Source: Streptomyces longisporoflavus
GTDB lineage: Bacteria > Actinomycetota > Actinomycetes > Streptomycetales > Streptomycetaceae
Assembly: GCF_014649775.1 (NCBI RefSeq)
Contig: NZ_BMTR01000005.1
Location: forward strand, 124,001-188,000
Direction: 5' to 3'
Length of the DNA stretch: 64,000 nucleotides
The notes beneath the pieces were generated by a model. It saw nothing but the letters and a program-made list of their open reading frames with translations. It was not told the origin of the DNA and searched no databases. The number at the start of each line of letters is the position of its first letter. Position 1 is the stretch's first letter. The translations under genes were made by a program, and so were the position numbers. Shown in pieces: positions 27,160-35,365 of the stretch.

Positions 27160-28065
27160 TCAGCGCGCCAGGAACTGCGGCCCCTGGGGCGGCAGCCGGA
27201 AGTTCGGGTCGGGCATCGGGGCCACGGGCTGCGGATAGCCGTAACTGGGCTGCGCGGCAGGCGGCGCATGGGCGGGCGCGGGCTGCGGGTAGCCGTAGGA
27301 AGGCTGCGGGACCGGCTGGTGGCGCGGGGGCTCGGGAGGGTAGCCGTACGCGGGCTGCGGGGCCGGTGCGGGGAAGGGCTGGGGAGCCGGGGCGTGCGTG
27401 GCCGGGGCCTGCGGAGGCAGCGCCTGCGTGGCCGGTTCGGGCAGCGGCTGGTGATGCTGCGGGTAGGGCTGCGGCAGGGACGCCTCGGTCGTCGGCTCGG
27501 TCACCGCCTCCGACTCGTCCACGGAGATCCCGAAGTCGCCGGCGAGACCCTCCAGGCCGTTCAGATACCCCTCGCCGAGGGCGCGGAACTTCCAGACGTC
27601 GCCGCGGCGGTAGAGCTCGCCGCAGATGAGGGCTGTCTCGTCGCCCGTCTGCGGGGTGATGTCGAAGTACGCGAGCGGTTCGGCCTCGCCCGCGCCGGCG
27701 TCGTACAGCAGGATGCGCAGCGCGCGTACGTGCTTGAAGGCGATGTCGTCGGCGGACGCGACGAGCAGGACGCGGTCCACCGCGGGGTCCAGGCCCGCCA
27801 GATCCGTCTGGATCGTGTCGGTCGAGCCCTCGGAGAGCCCCCCGGTCACGCGCTTCTTGCCGAGCCGCCAGACCTTGTCCGAGGGATGGCGCGGCTGGTT
27901 GTAGAAGACGAAGTCCTCGTCGGACCGCACGCGGCCGTCGGCGCCGAGCAGCAGGGCCGAGGCATCGACGTCCGGGACTCCCTGACCGGGGGTCCAGCGC
28001 AGCACGGCGCGGACGGCCGTGGCTGCGAGCGGGACGTTCGACCCCTTCAACATCGCGTGCGTCAT
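27160..28065 (-). CDS. TerD domain protein with long Pro/Gln/Tyr-rich tail
   Basis: This 301-residue protein has an N-terminal TerD domain (MLKGSNVPLAA; DVDASALLLGADGRV; ETALICGELYRRGDVWKFRALGEGY; residues 1-165) and a ~130-residue disordered tail with repeated PQPSYGYPQP and APAPQP motifs. DxDxSA is kept, but the second calcium loop is degenerate (GKKRVTGGLSEGSTDTIQ in place of the acidic run). The tail resembles cytoskeletal or surface adhesive linkers and may recruit partners. ATG 28065 has AGGA 7 nt upstream. It is divergent from the CitE-like gene, and both belong to the ter cluster. Confidence 0.88.
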   Translation of the reverse strand: MTHAMLKGSNVPLAATAVRAVLRWTPGQGVPDVDASALLLGADGRVRSDEDFVFYNQPRHPSDKVWRLGKKRVTGGLSEGSTDTIQTDLAGLDPAVDRVLLVASADDIAFKHVRALRILLYDAGAGEAEPLAYFDITPQTGDETALICGELYRRGDVWKFRALGEGYLNGLEGLAGDFGISVDESEAVTEPTTEASLPQPYPQHHQPLPEPATQALPPQAPATHAPAPQPFPAPAPQPAYGYPPEPPRHQPVPQPSYGYPQPAPAHAPPAAQPSYGYPQPVAPMPDPNFRLPPQGPQFLAR

Positions 28066-28246
28066 GCGGTCATCCTGCCTTCCCGGGTTTGAACGGGACA
28101 ACGCGGGGGTGACGGTGTGTGGCCTGTGTGTCCTACACGGCCGGGTTACCTGAATTTCATGCCCGTGGGGAACCCTTGACACCCGTCCCTACGTACTATT
28201 ACCGGCCACATCACGTCGGGTCGCGCCGACGAGTACAGGGGAAATC

Positions 28247-29428
28247 ATGCGTCATTTTGGGCATATAGCCCCAGAGGTGCGACAGCGTCTCTTTCATCGG
28301 GAGCCGTGCTCCTTCAGCGCGGACTCCTCCCCGAGTCTGCTGGCCGCCGCGCTCGGGGCCACGCTCTACAGCCCTGCGACGCGCCCCCGCCTCGCCGACG
28401 ACATCCTGAAACAGGCCGGACGTGGCGTGATCTCGATGGTGCTCTGCCTCGAGGACTCGATCGACGACGCCGAAGTCGTCGGCGCCGAGGAAAACCTGGT
28501 CAGACAGTTCGCCGACCTCGCGGAGCGAACCGGAGCGGACGGCGAGGGCGCTCAGCCGCCGCTCCTGTTCATCCGGGTCCGTTCTCCCGAGCAGATAACC
28601 GACCTGGCGGACCGCCTCGGTCCCGGCATCCGGCTGCTGTCCGGATTCGTCCTGCCCAAATTCACCGAGGAGCGCGGCGTCGCCTTCCTGGAGTCGCTCG
28701 CCGCGGCGGAGGCTGCCACCGGCCGTCGGCTCTTCGCGATGCCCGTCCTCGAATCGCCCGAACTGCTCCACTTGGAGAGCCGCGCCGAGACCCTCGCCGG
28801 GATCGCCCGCACCGTCGACAAGTACCGCGAGCGGGTGCTCGCGCTGCGGCTCGGCGTCACCGACTTCTGTTCGGCGTACGGACTGCGCAGGCCGCCCCAC
28901 ATGACCGCCTACGACGTCCACATCGTGGCCTCGGTCATCGCCGACGTGGTCAACCGCCTCGGCCGGGCCGACGGCACGGGTTTCACCGTGACGGGACCCG
29001 TGTGGGAGTACTTCCGCGTCCAGGAGCGCATGTTCAAGCCGCAGCTGCGCCGGAGCCCCTTCCTGGAGGGCCGGGCGGAGGAGCTGCGGCAGGCGCTCAT
29101 CGAGCACGACATCGACGGGCTGCTCCGCGAGATCGAGCTGGACCGGGCCAACGGCCTGCTCGGCAAGACCTGCATCCACCCCTCGCACGTACTGCCCGTG
29201 CACGCCCTCTCGGTCGTCACCCACGAGGAGTTCAGCGACGCGGAGGACATCCTGCGACCGGAGCGGGACGGGGGCGGGGTCCTGCGTTCGGCGTACACGA
29301 ACAAGATGAACGAGGTGAAGCCGCACCGCGCGTGGGCCGAGCGGACGCTCAGGCGGGCCGAGGTGTTCGGCGTCGCGCGTGAGGACATCGGTTTCGTGGA
29401 GCTGCTTTCCGCCGGTCTTGGCGGCTGA
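28247..29428 (+). CDS. HpcH/HpaI (CitE-like) lyase of the ter-associated biosynthetic module
   Basis: This 393-residue TIM-barrel enzyme has the CitE/HpcH metal-site signature SMVLCLEDSIDDAEV, LLFIRVRSPEQI with the substrate-phosphate arginine, FVLPKF, and LRLGVTDFCSAYGLRRPPHMTAYDV. It would make or break a C-C bond of a keto acid or acyl-CoA. In ter gene clusters described by comparative genomics, such enzymes accompany phosphoribosyltransferases and HAD phosphatases in a predicted nucleoside-like pathway; all three are adjacent here. AGGGGAA precedes ATG 28247. It is followed by a 155 bp gap containing 12 bp tandem repeats. Confidence 0.88.
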   Translation: MRHFGHIAPEVRQRLFHREPCSFSADSSPSLLAAALGATLYSPATRPRLADDILKQAGRGVISMVLCLEDSIDDAEVVGAEENLVRQFADLAERTGADGEGAQPPLLFIRVRSPEQITDLADRLGPGIRLLSGFVLPKFTEERGVAFLESLAAAEAATGRRLFAMPVLESPELLHLESRAETLAGIARTVDKYRERVLALRLGVTDFCSAYGLRRPPHMTAYDVHIVASVIADVVNRLGRADGTGFTVTGPVWEYFRVQERMFKPQLRRSPFLEGRAEELRQALIEHDIDGLLREIELDRANGLLGKTCIHPSHVLPVHALSVVTHEEFSDAEDILRPERDGGGVLRSAYTNKMNEVKPHRAWAERTLRRAEVFGVAREDIGFVELLSAGLGG

Positions 29429-29518
29429 CCGCGGCGGCTGACTGCGGCCGTGCGGGGGCCCGGGGGGCCAGGGCTCCGGCGCTCTGGGGCTCCGGCGGGC
29501 GGGGGAGAGCAAGAGCCG

Positions 29519-29566
29519 CCCAAGAAACAGTGCAAGAACCAGTGCAAGAACCAGTGCAAGAACTAA
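29519..29566. repeat. four 12-bp tandem repeats before the phosphoribosyltransferase gene
   Basis: Units of TGCAAGAACCAG (first and last copies imperfect) occupy 29519-29566, ending 16 bp before the GTG start of the next gene. They leave the true translation start slightly uncertain. Confidence 0.75.
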
Positions 29567-29582
29567 GGACTGTGCGAGGACT

Positions 29583-32321
29583 GTGAACGACGACGTGGTG
29601 TGGTCAGGGACGTGGGTCGCCGAGCGGCTCGGTGTGGAGTTGGCCGGGGACGCGGGGCTGAGCGACCTGCTCGGCCTCGCGCTGCGCCGCAACCCGAAGC
29701 GGGCGCACCTCCTGGTGTCGAACGTCCTGGGCAAGCATGTGCCGCAGCGGCCCTCCGTCGTGTACGCGGCCGGGTACGACCTCGGCGTCCGCGCACGCGC
29801 GCTCCTGGGTGACGCGGAGGCCGGGCGCGCGGTCGTCCTCGGGTACGCGGAGACGGCGACCGGCCTCGGCCACTGCGTCGCGGACGGCATCGGCGTCGCG
29901 CCCTACCTCCATTCCACGCGCCGCCCGGTCGACGGAGTGCGCCGGGCGGGCGGCTTCGAGGAGTCCCACTCGCACGCGACCTCGCACCTGCTGCTGCCCG
30001 AGGACCCCCGGCTGCTCACCAGGGACGGCCCGCTGGTCCTCGTCGACGACGAGTTCTCCACCGGCAACACCGTCCTCAATACGATCCGCGCGCTCCACGA
30101 GCTGTACCCGCGCGAGCGGTACGTCATCGTGGCGCTCGTCGACATGCGCTCCCCGCGGGACCAGGGCCGCCTGGCCGGCTTCGCCCGCGAGATCGGCGCG
30201 CGGGTCGACCTGATCACGATGGCGTCCGGCACGGTGAGTCTGCCGGACGGCGTCCTGGAGAAGGGGCAGGCACTGGTCGAGGAGTACGAGGCCTCGGGGC
30301 CCTCCTCGGCGCCCACCTCGGCGCCCACCTCGGCGCCCTCCTCGGGGCTCCCCGCGCCGCGCAGGGAAGGCGGCTCGGTCGCCCGGGTCGACCTCGGCTG
30401 GCCCGCCGGAGTGCCGGACGGCGGGCGTCACGGGTTCGCGCCCGAGCACCGCGCGGCGCTCGACGCGGCGCTGCCGGGGATGGCGGAACGGCTCGCGGAG
30501 GCGTTGACTTCGGGGGTTGCGGGGGCCGTCGTGCCCGGCGCTTCCGGCGTTCCCGGTGTCGCTGACGTCCCCGGCGCTTCCGGCGTCCCTGACGCTCCCA
30601 GCGCTCCCGGCGCCCCCGACGCCCCTGACGCCCCTGACACCCCCCGCACCCCCAGCACGCCCAAGCGCGGCAGCGGCGGCGCCCGGCGCGTACTCGTGCT
30701 CGGTTTCGAGGAGCTGATGTACGCGCCGCTGGCCATCGGCAAGGCTCTGGAGGAGCGGCTGCCCGCCGGTGCGGCGGAGGTGCGGTACTCCACCACCACC
30801 CGCTCGCCCGTGCTCGCCGTCGACGACCCCGGTTACGCCATACGCAGCCGCCTCGTCTTCCCCGCGCACGACGCGCCCGCCGACGGGCCCGGCGAGAGGT
30901 ACGCCTACAACGTCGCGGGCGGCGGCTTCGACGCGATCGTCCTCGTGGTCGACTCCGTGGCCGACCGCCCCGAACTCCACGCCCGCGGCGGCCTGTTGGC
31001 GCAGCTCGCCGCGCACACCTCGCAGGTGCTGCTCGCGGTCGTGCCTTCGTACGTCCCCGAACGCGCCCCCGAGCGTGTCCCTGAGCGCGCTTCCGAACGC
31101 GCCCCCGAGCACCTCTCCGAAAGGCCCTCCATGCTGCCCGAGCCCCTCCGCGGCCCCGACTTCTCCTCGTACGCGGCCGAAGACGTCGGCTGGCTGCTGC
31201 AGGACCTCTCGGACGTGACGCTGGAGGCGCCCACCGAGGAGCGCGAGGAGGCGATACAGAGCGGCGGCGCGCACTACGCAGAGTCGCTGCCGGTCGAGTA
31301 CCAGCCGAGCCCGCAGTACCAGGAGCTGTTCCGCGCCGCGCTCGGCACCTCCGCCGCGCGCATCGCGCAGGCCGTCGGCACCGTCACCGAGACCGTGCTC
31401 GCCGAACGGTCCCCCCGCCCCGTCCTGGTCTCGCTGGCCCGCGCGGGCACACCCGTCGGCGTCCTGATGCGGCGCTGGGCCGAGCACCGGCACGGCCTCG
31501 ACCTGCCGCACTACGCCGTGTCCATCGTGCGCGGCCGCGGCATCGACGCCAACGCCCTGCGCTGGCTCGCCGCCCACCACGACACGGCCGACGTCGTCTT
31601 CGTCGACGGCTGGACGGGCAAGGGGGCGATCACGCGTGAACTCGCCGACGCGGTGCGGGAGTTCGAGGAGGCCGGCGGGCCCGCCGGATTCAACCCGGAG
31701 ATCGCCGTGCTCGCCGACCCCGGCTCCTGTGTCCGCACCTACGGCACTCGCGAGGACTTCCTCATCCCCTCCGCCTGCCTCAACTCGACCGTCTCCGGCC
31801 TGATATCGCGCACCGTCCTGCGCGCGGACCTGGTCGGGCCCGACGACTTCCACGGCGCGAAGTTCTACCGCGAACTCGCCGACGGAGATGTGTCCCTCGA
31901 CTTCCTCGACGCCATCACCGCCTGCTTCGACGAGGTCACCGACGCCGTCGACGCCCGGGTCAAGGAACTGCTCTCCGCGGACCGGGCCCCGACCTGGGAG
32001 GGCTGGGCCGCCGTCGAGCGGATCAGCGAGGAGTACGGCATCCATGACGTGAACCTCGTCAAGCCGGGCGTCGGCGAGACGACACGCGTCCTGCTGCGCC
32101 GCGTCCCCTGGAAGATCCTGGCGCGCGCGGGAGCGGGGGCCGACCTCGATCACGTACGGCTCCTCGCGGAGCAGCGTGGTGTGCCGGTCGAGGAGGTGGC
32201 CGAACTCCCCTACACCTGCGTCGGGTTGATCCACCCGAAGTTCACGCGCGGGGCAACCGGCGCGGACGGCAAGGCGGTAGCGGCGGGCGGGTCGGCGGGC
32301 CAGGCGGTGGCCGCCAAGTGA
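29583..32321 (+). CDS. multidomain phosphoribosyltransferase (PRTase_2 - TRSP - StiP-like - PELOTA-like)
   Basis: This 912-residue fusion has four parts. Residues ~1-235 are an orotate-type PRTase with the PRPP loop LVLVDDEFSTGNTVLNT (151-167) and SHATSHLLLPEDP upstream. After a Ser/Pro/Thr linker, residues ~365-550 look like the TRSP domain. Residues ~565-800 resemble the StiP/PRTase_1 domain, with a second PRPP-like loop VVFVDGWTGKGAITREL. Residues ~805-890 (IHDVNLVKPGVGETTRVLLRRVPW...YTCVGLIHP) resemble a PELOTA/L7Ae-like RNA-binding domain. These domains are usually split over two ORFs in ter clusters. GTG 29583 is the start; the HAD gene overlaps by 4 nt. Predicted role: base-ribose coupling in a nucleoside-like metabolite pathway. 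Confidence 0.85.
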   Translation: MNDDVVWSGTWVAERLGVELAGDAGLSDLLGLALRRNPKRAHLLVSNVLGKHVPQRPSVVYAAGYDLGVRARALLGDAEAGRAVVLGYAETATGLGHCVADGIGVAPYLHSTRRPVDGVRRAGGFEESHSHATSHLLLPEDPRLLTRDGPLVLVDDEFSTGNTVLNTIRALHELYPRERYVIVALVDMRSPRDQGRLAGFAREIGARVDLITMASGTVSLPDGVLEKGQALVEEYEASGPSSAPTSAPTSAPSSGLPAPRREGGSVARVDLGWPAGVPDGGRHGFAPEHRAALDAALPGMAERLAEALTSGVAGAVVPGASGVPGVADVPGASGVPDAPSAPGAPDAPDAPDTPRTPSTPKRGSGGARRVLVLGFEELMYAPLAIGKALEERLPAGAAEVRYSTTTRSPVLAVDDPGYAIRSRLVFPAHDAPADGPGERYAYNVAGGGFDAIVLVVDSVADRPELHARGGLLAQLAAHTSQVLLAVVPSYVPERAPERVPERASERAPEHLSERPSMLPEPLRGPDFSSYAAEDVGWLLQDLSDVTLEAPTEEREEAIQSGGAHYAESLPVEYQPSPQYQELFRAALGTSAARIAQAVGTVTETVLAERSPRPVLVSLARAGTPVGVLMRRWAEHRHGLDLPHYAVSIVRGRGIDANALRWLAAHHDTADVVFVDGWTGKGAITRELADAVREFEEAGGPAGFNPEIAVLADPGSCVRTYGTREDFLIPSACLNSTVSGLISRTVLRADLVGPDDFHGAKFYRELADGDVSLDFLDAITACFDEVTDAVDARVKELLSADRAPTWEGWAAVERISEEYGIHDVNLVKPGVGETTRVLLRRVPWKILARAGAGADLDHVRLLAEQRGVPVEEVAELPYTCVGLIHPKFTRGATGADGKAVAAGGSAGQAVAAK

Positions 32322-32380
32322 GTACCTCTGTGAACCCGGTGAGCACCTCTGTGAACCCAGTGGGCACCTCTGTCAGCATG
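32318..32380 (+). repeat. three 21-bp tandem copies, each beginning with an in-frame GTG
   Basis: Units at 32318-32338, 32339-32359 and 32360-32380 follow GTGRGYACCTCTGTSARCMYR. The peptide is STSVNPV twice, then GTSVSM. The repeat multiplies the potential start codon of the HAD gene. Confidence 0.85.
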
Positions 32381-33190
32381 CCCCGCACCGTGCTGGTCGC
32401 CAGCGACCTCGACCGCACCCTCATCTACTCCGCCGCCGCCCTCGGCCTGACCATGCCCGACGCCGAGGCGCCGCGCCTGCTCTGCGTCGAGGTGTACGAG
32501 AGCAAGCCGCTGTCGTACGTCACCGAGACTGCCGCCGGGCTGCTCGACGCGGTGGGCCGCGGCACGGTCTTCGTGCCGACGACGACGCGTACGCGCGAGC
32601 AGTACGGCCGCATCCATCTGCCCGGCCCCGCACCGAAGTTCGCGATCTGCGCCAACGGCGGGCACCTGCTGGTCGACGGCGTCTCCGACCCCGACTGGCG
32701 GGCGGCCGTCGACCGGCGCCTCGCCGCCGAGTGCGCCTCGCTCGACGAGGTCCGCGCGCACATGGTGCGCACCGCCGATCCCGCCTGGCTCCTGAAGGAG
32801 CGGGTGGCCGAGGACCTCTTCGCCTACCTGGTCGTCGAGCGCGCGCTGCTGCCGGAAGGGTGGGTCAAGGAGCTCGCCGTGTGGGCGGAGAACCGCGGCT
32901 GGACCGTCTCGCTGCAGGGCCGCAAGATCTACGCCGTGCCGAAACCGCTGACCAAGAGCGCGGCGGTGCGGGAGGTGGCCCGCCGTATCGACGCGGACGA
33001 GACACTCGCAGCCGGTGACTCGCTGCTCGACGCCGATCTGCTGCTGGCCGCCGACCGCTCCTGGCGCCCCGGACACGGCGAACTGGCCGACACGGGCTGG
33101 ACCGCACCGGGACTCACGGTACTGCGGGAACGGGGCGTCGCCGCGGGGGAGGAGATCCTGCGGCGGTTCTTGGGGGCGGAGGGGCGTTGA
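32318..33190 (+). CDS. HAD-superfamily phosphatase of the ter module
   Basis: This 290-residue (or 270-residue) phosphatase has HAD motif I VLVASDLDRTLIYS, motif II VPTTTRTREQ, a lysine region KPLTKSAAVREVARR and motif IV AGDSLLDADLLLAAD, the sucrose-phosphatase-like (Cof/SPP) arrangement. The GTG at 32318 overlaps the previous stop (GTGA), so translation is coupled. Three 21 bp repeats supply in-frame GTGs at 32318, 32339 and 32360 before ATG 32378 (MPRTVLVASDLD), where homology begins. It likely dephosphorylates the nucleotide-like product of the PRTase enzyme. Confidence 0.87.
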   Translation: MSTSVNPVSTSVNPVGTSVSMPRTVLVASDLDRTLIYSAAALGLTMPDAEAPRLLCVEVYESKPLSYVTETAAGLLDAVGRGTVFVPTTTRTREQYGRIHLPGPAPKFAICANGGHLLVDGVSDPDWRAAVDRRLAAECASLDEVRAHMVRTADPAWLLKERVAEDLFAYLVVERALLPEGWVKELAVWAENRGWTVSLQGRKIYAVPKPLTKSAAVREVARRIDADETLAAGDSLLDADLLLAADRSWRPGHGELADTGWTAPGLTVLRERGVAAGEEILRRFLGAEGR

Positions 33191-33310
33191 GCGCGGGGCT
33201 TCGGGTGAAGTGAGTACGCCGGGTCCTGGGCCCCCGGCGCGGAGGGGCCGTTGAGCGCGGGGCTTCCGGCGAAACGCGAAGTGACGGCGGCAGGCCCCGG
33301 GCTCCGGCGC
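33173..33310. repeat. two imperfect ~65 bp copies containing the HAD stop codon
   Basis: GGCGGAGGGGCGTTGAGCGC (from 33175) recurs as GCGGAGGGGCCGTTGAGCGC (from about 33240), each followed by GGGGCTTC..GGYGAA and CGGC..GGCCC. The TGA of the HAD gene is in the first copy, so the 3' end of the gene was duplicated outward. The remaining gap to 33436 shows no gene. Confidence 0.65.
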
Positions 33311-33436
33311 TGTGTGGCGTGGGCCCGCCGCCCCTGCGGCGGTGGTCGGCTTGGCGGGGCACCCGGTGAGAAGGGCGGTAGGGCTCCTTTGTGCCCAAGC
33401 GCGCCCCGGTTGATCCGGTGCCGTTAGCCTTGGCCC

Positions 33437-33658
33437 ATGCCTCGATACGAGTACCGCTGCCGTTCCTGTGGTGACACCTTTGAGCTGAGCCGCCCGATGG
33501 CCGAGTCCGCCGCGCCCGCGGCCTGCCCTGCCGGGCACGAGGACACGGTGAAGCTGCTGTCGACGGTCGCCGTCGGCGGCTCGGCCTCCGCGTCCGCCCC
33601 TGCCCCGGCCCCGGGTGGCGGCGGAGGCGGCTGCTGCGGCGGGGGCTGCTGCGGCTGA
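33437..33658 (+). CDS. FmdB family zinc-ribbon protein
   Basis: This 73-residue protein begins MPRYEYRCRSCGDTFEL and has CPAGH, giving the CxxC...CxxGH zinc ribbon of FmdB/CxxC_CXXC regulatory proteins. The tail is Ala/Pro then Gly/Cys-rich (GGGGGGCCGGGCCG), with four more cysteines that may bind metal. The ATG at 33437 lies 6 nt after TAGCCT (33425-33430), suggesting a leaderless transcript. It stands alone. The function is unknown; the family has been linked to formamidase regulation. Confidence 0.88.
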   Translation: MPRYEYRCRSCGDTFELSRPMAESAAPAACPAGHEDTVKLLSTVAVGGSASASAPAPAPGGGGGGCCGGGCCG

Positions 33659-34336
33659 GACCCCGCGCAAGGGGCACGGGGCCGCGGAACACGCGGCTCC
33701 ACCGCGCGACCGCGACCGGCCCCACCGGCCTACGGCCCATCACCGCACGGCGGGTGCAGCGCCAACGTTGCCGGGCCTCCCTGGGCATGCGGTCCACCGC
33801 GCCGCGCCCGGCGCTACCGCACTACGGTGCCGGGCCTGCCTCGCCTCGTTCCTGCGGTCGAGTACCGCGCGTCGGGCGCGGTGCAAACGCACTACGAGTT
33901 GCCGGGTCGTCCCAGCGCTGCGGGTTCATCGCCGCACGGTCGGCGGCGCACTAACGCCACGGTTGCTGTGCCTCGCCCTGGGCCTGCGGTCGGGCTCCGT
34001 ACCCTCCAGCGCTACCGCACCGCGGTGCCGGGTCTCGCCTCGGTTCTGGGGTCGTGTACTGGGCGTCTGGCGCGGTGCTGGCGCGCCACGGTTGCTGTGC
34101 CTCGCCGTGGGCCTGCGGTCGGGCTCCGTACCCCCCGTCAGCGCTAACGCACACCATGGTGCCGGGTCTCGCCTCGGTCCTGCGGTCGAGTACCACGCGT
34201 TCGGGGCGGTGGTAACGCGCCACGAGTTGCCGGGTCGCCCCAGGCCAGCGGCCCATCACGGCCGCACGCCCCGGCGCAGCCAACGCGCCATGATTGCCGG
34301 GCCCGCGCCCCCCAGGCCGCCGCCCCTTCCCGCCCC
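33659..34336. repeat. gene-free stretch of degenerate ~130-200 bp repeats
   Basis: No protein-like ORF is seen in these 678 bp. A ~70 bp core beginning GCGCTAMCGCAC and containing GGTGCCGGG, GCGGTCGAGTACC and GGGCGCGGTG occurs at 33811-33883, 34009-34077 and 34141-34211. A second element, GCCACGGTTGCTGTGCCTCG..., occurs at 33956 and 34085, 129 bp apart. Shorter fragments of the same motifs fill the rest. Confidence 0.75.
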
Positions 34337-35365
34337 CTACCGCACCACAGTGCCAGCCCCCACCCCCAACAGCCCCAACTCCGCCCGGGTCGGCGCGCCC
34401 TCCCAGTCGCCGTGTGATGCCACGGCGAAGGCTCCTGTCGTTACGGCGCGGTTGAGGCGGGTTGCTACATCGGCGGCGGGGAGTTTGCCTTCTTCGAGGT
34501 CGGCGCCGTCGAGCAGCGCCGATAGATAGCCCGCGACGAACGCGTCCCCCGCGCCCACCGCGTCTACCGCACGCACCGGGCGCGCCGGAGCGTGCAGTTC
34601 GCCTTCGGCGGTGTACGCGGTGGCTCCGTCCGCGCCGAGTTTGACGACGACCTCACGGATGCCCTGCGCCAGGAGCTGGCCGGCCAGGTCGGAGGTGCTG
34701 TCAGTGGTCGTCGTCTCCGTTGCGCACAGCGGCAGTTCGTCGTCCGAGGCGATGAGGACATCGACGTACGGCATCCAGGAACGCATGACCGCGGCGGACT
34801 CCTCGGCGCTCCACAGTCGTGAGCGGAAGTTGACGTCGAGGCAGACCGTCGTGCCGTGCTCCTTCGCCAGTTCGAGGGCCCGGCGGCAAGCGGCCAGGGC
34901 GGACGGGCCGAGGGCCGGGGTGATGCCGGTGAGGTGCAGGACGCGGGGCGCGCCGGGAGCGGTGAAGGCGCGTTCGACCGCGCACGCCGTGAGGCGTGAA
35001 CCGGCTGAGCCCGCGCGGTAGTAGTGCACGCGGGTCACTTCGGGCAGCCGCGGCTCGAAGAGGATGAGACCGGTGGGCGCCTCCGGGTCGCGGGAGGCAC
35101 CGGTGACGTCGACTCCCTCGGCGCGCAGCGTGCGCAGCACGAGCTCGCCCGCCTCGTCGTCGCCGACGGCGCCCGCCCACCGCGTCGCGTGCCCGAGCCG
35201 GGCGAGGCCGATGGCCACGTTCGACTCGGCGCCCGCGATGGACACCTCCATCGTTCCGCCCAGCTTCAGCGGACCGCTGCCGCGCAGGGCGACCATGGTC
35301 TCGCCCAGGGTCAGGACGTCGCAGGTGCCGGGGCCGGTGCCGGGGCCCGACGTCGAAACGCTCAT
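34337..35365 (-). CDS. kdgK: 2-keto-3-deoxygluconate kinase, PfkB family
   Basis: This 342-residue sugar kinase has CDVLTLGETMVALRG at the start, GGTMEVSIAGAESNVAIGLARLG (sugar-binding GG pattern), CLDVNFRSRLW and the PfkB signature 2 VDAVGAGDAFVAGYL with the catalytic Asp. It phosphorylates KDG to KDPG in the distal Entner-Doudoroff pathway. The ATG at 35365 overlaps the stop of the upstream aldolase gene by 4 nt (ATGA), so the two are coupled and their substrates agree. The open frame continues far upstream but does not encode this protein. Confidence 0.88.
   Translation of the reverse strand: MSVSTSGPGTGPGTCDVLTLGETMVALRGSGPLKLGGTMEVSIAGAESNVAIGLARLGHATRWAGAVGDDEAGELVLRTLRAEGVDVTGASRDPEAPTGLILFEPRLPEVTRVHYYRAGSAGSRLTACAVERAFTAPGAPRVLHLTGITPALGPSALAACRRALELAKEHGTTVCLDVNFRSRLWSAEESAAVMRSWMPYVDVLIASDDELPLCATETTTTDSTSDLAGQLLAQGIREVVVKLGADGATAYTAEGELHAPARPVRAVDAVGAGDAFVAGYLSALLDGADLEEGKLPAADVATRLNRAVTTGAFAVASHGDWEGAPTRAELGLLGVGAGTVVR

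Noticed and set aside
28176..28199. TTGACA...TACTAT as the promoter of the CitE-like gene
   Set aside because: The spacer is only 12 bp (15 bp to TATTAC), too short for a normal vegetative promoter; a promoter probably lies here but cannot be fixed.
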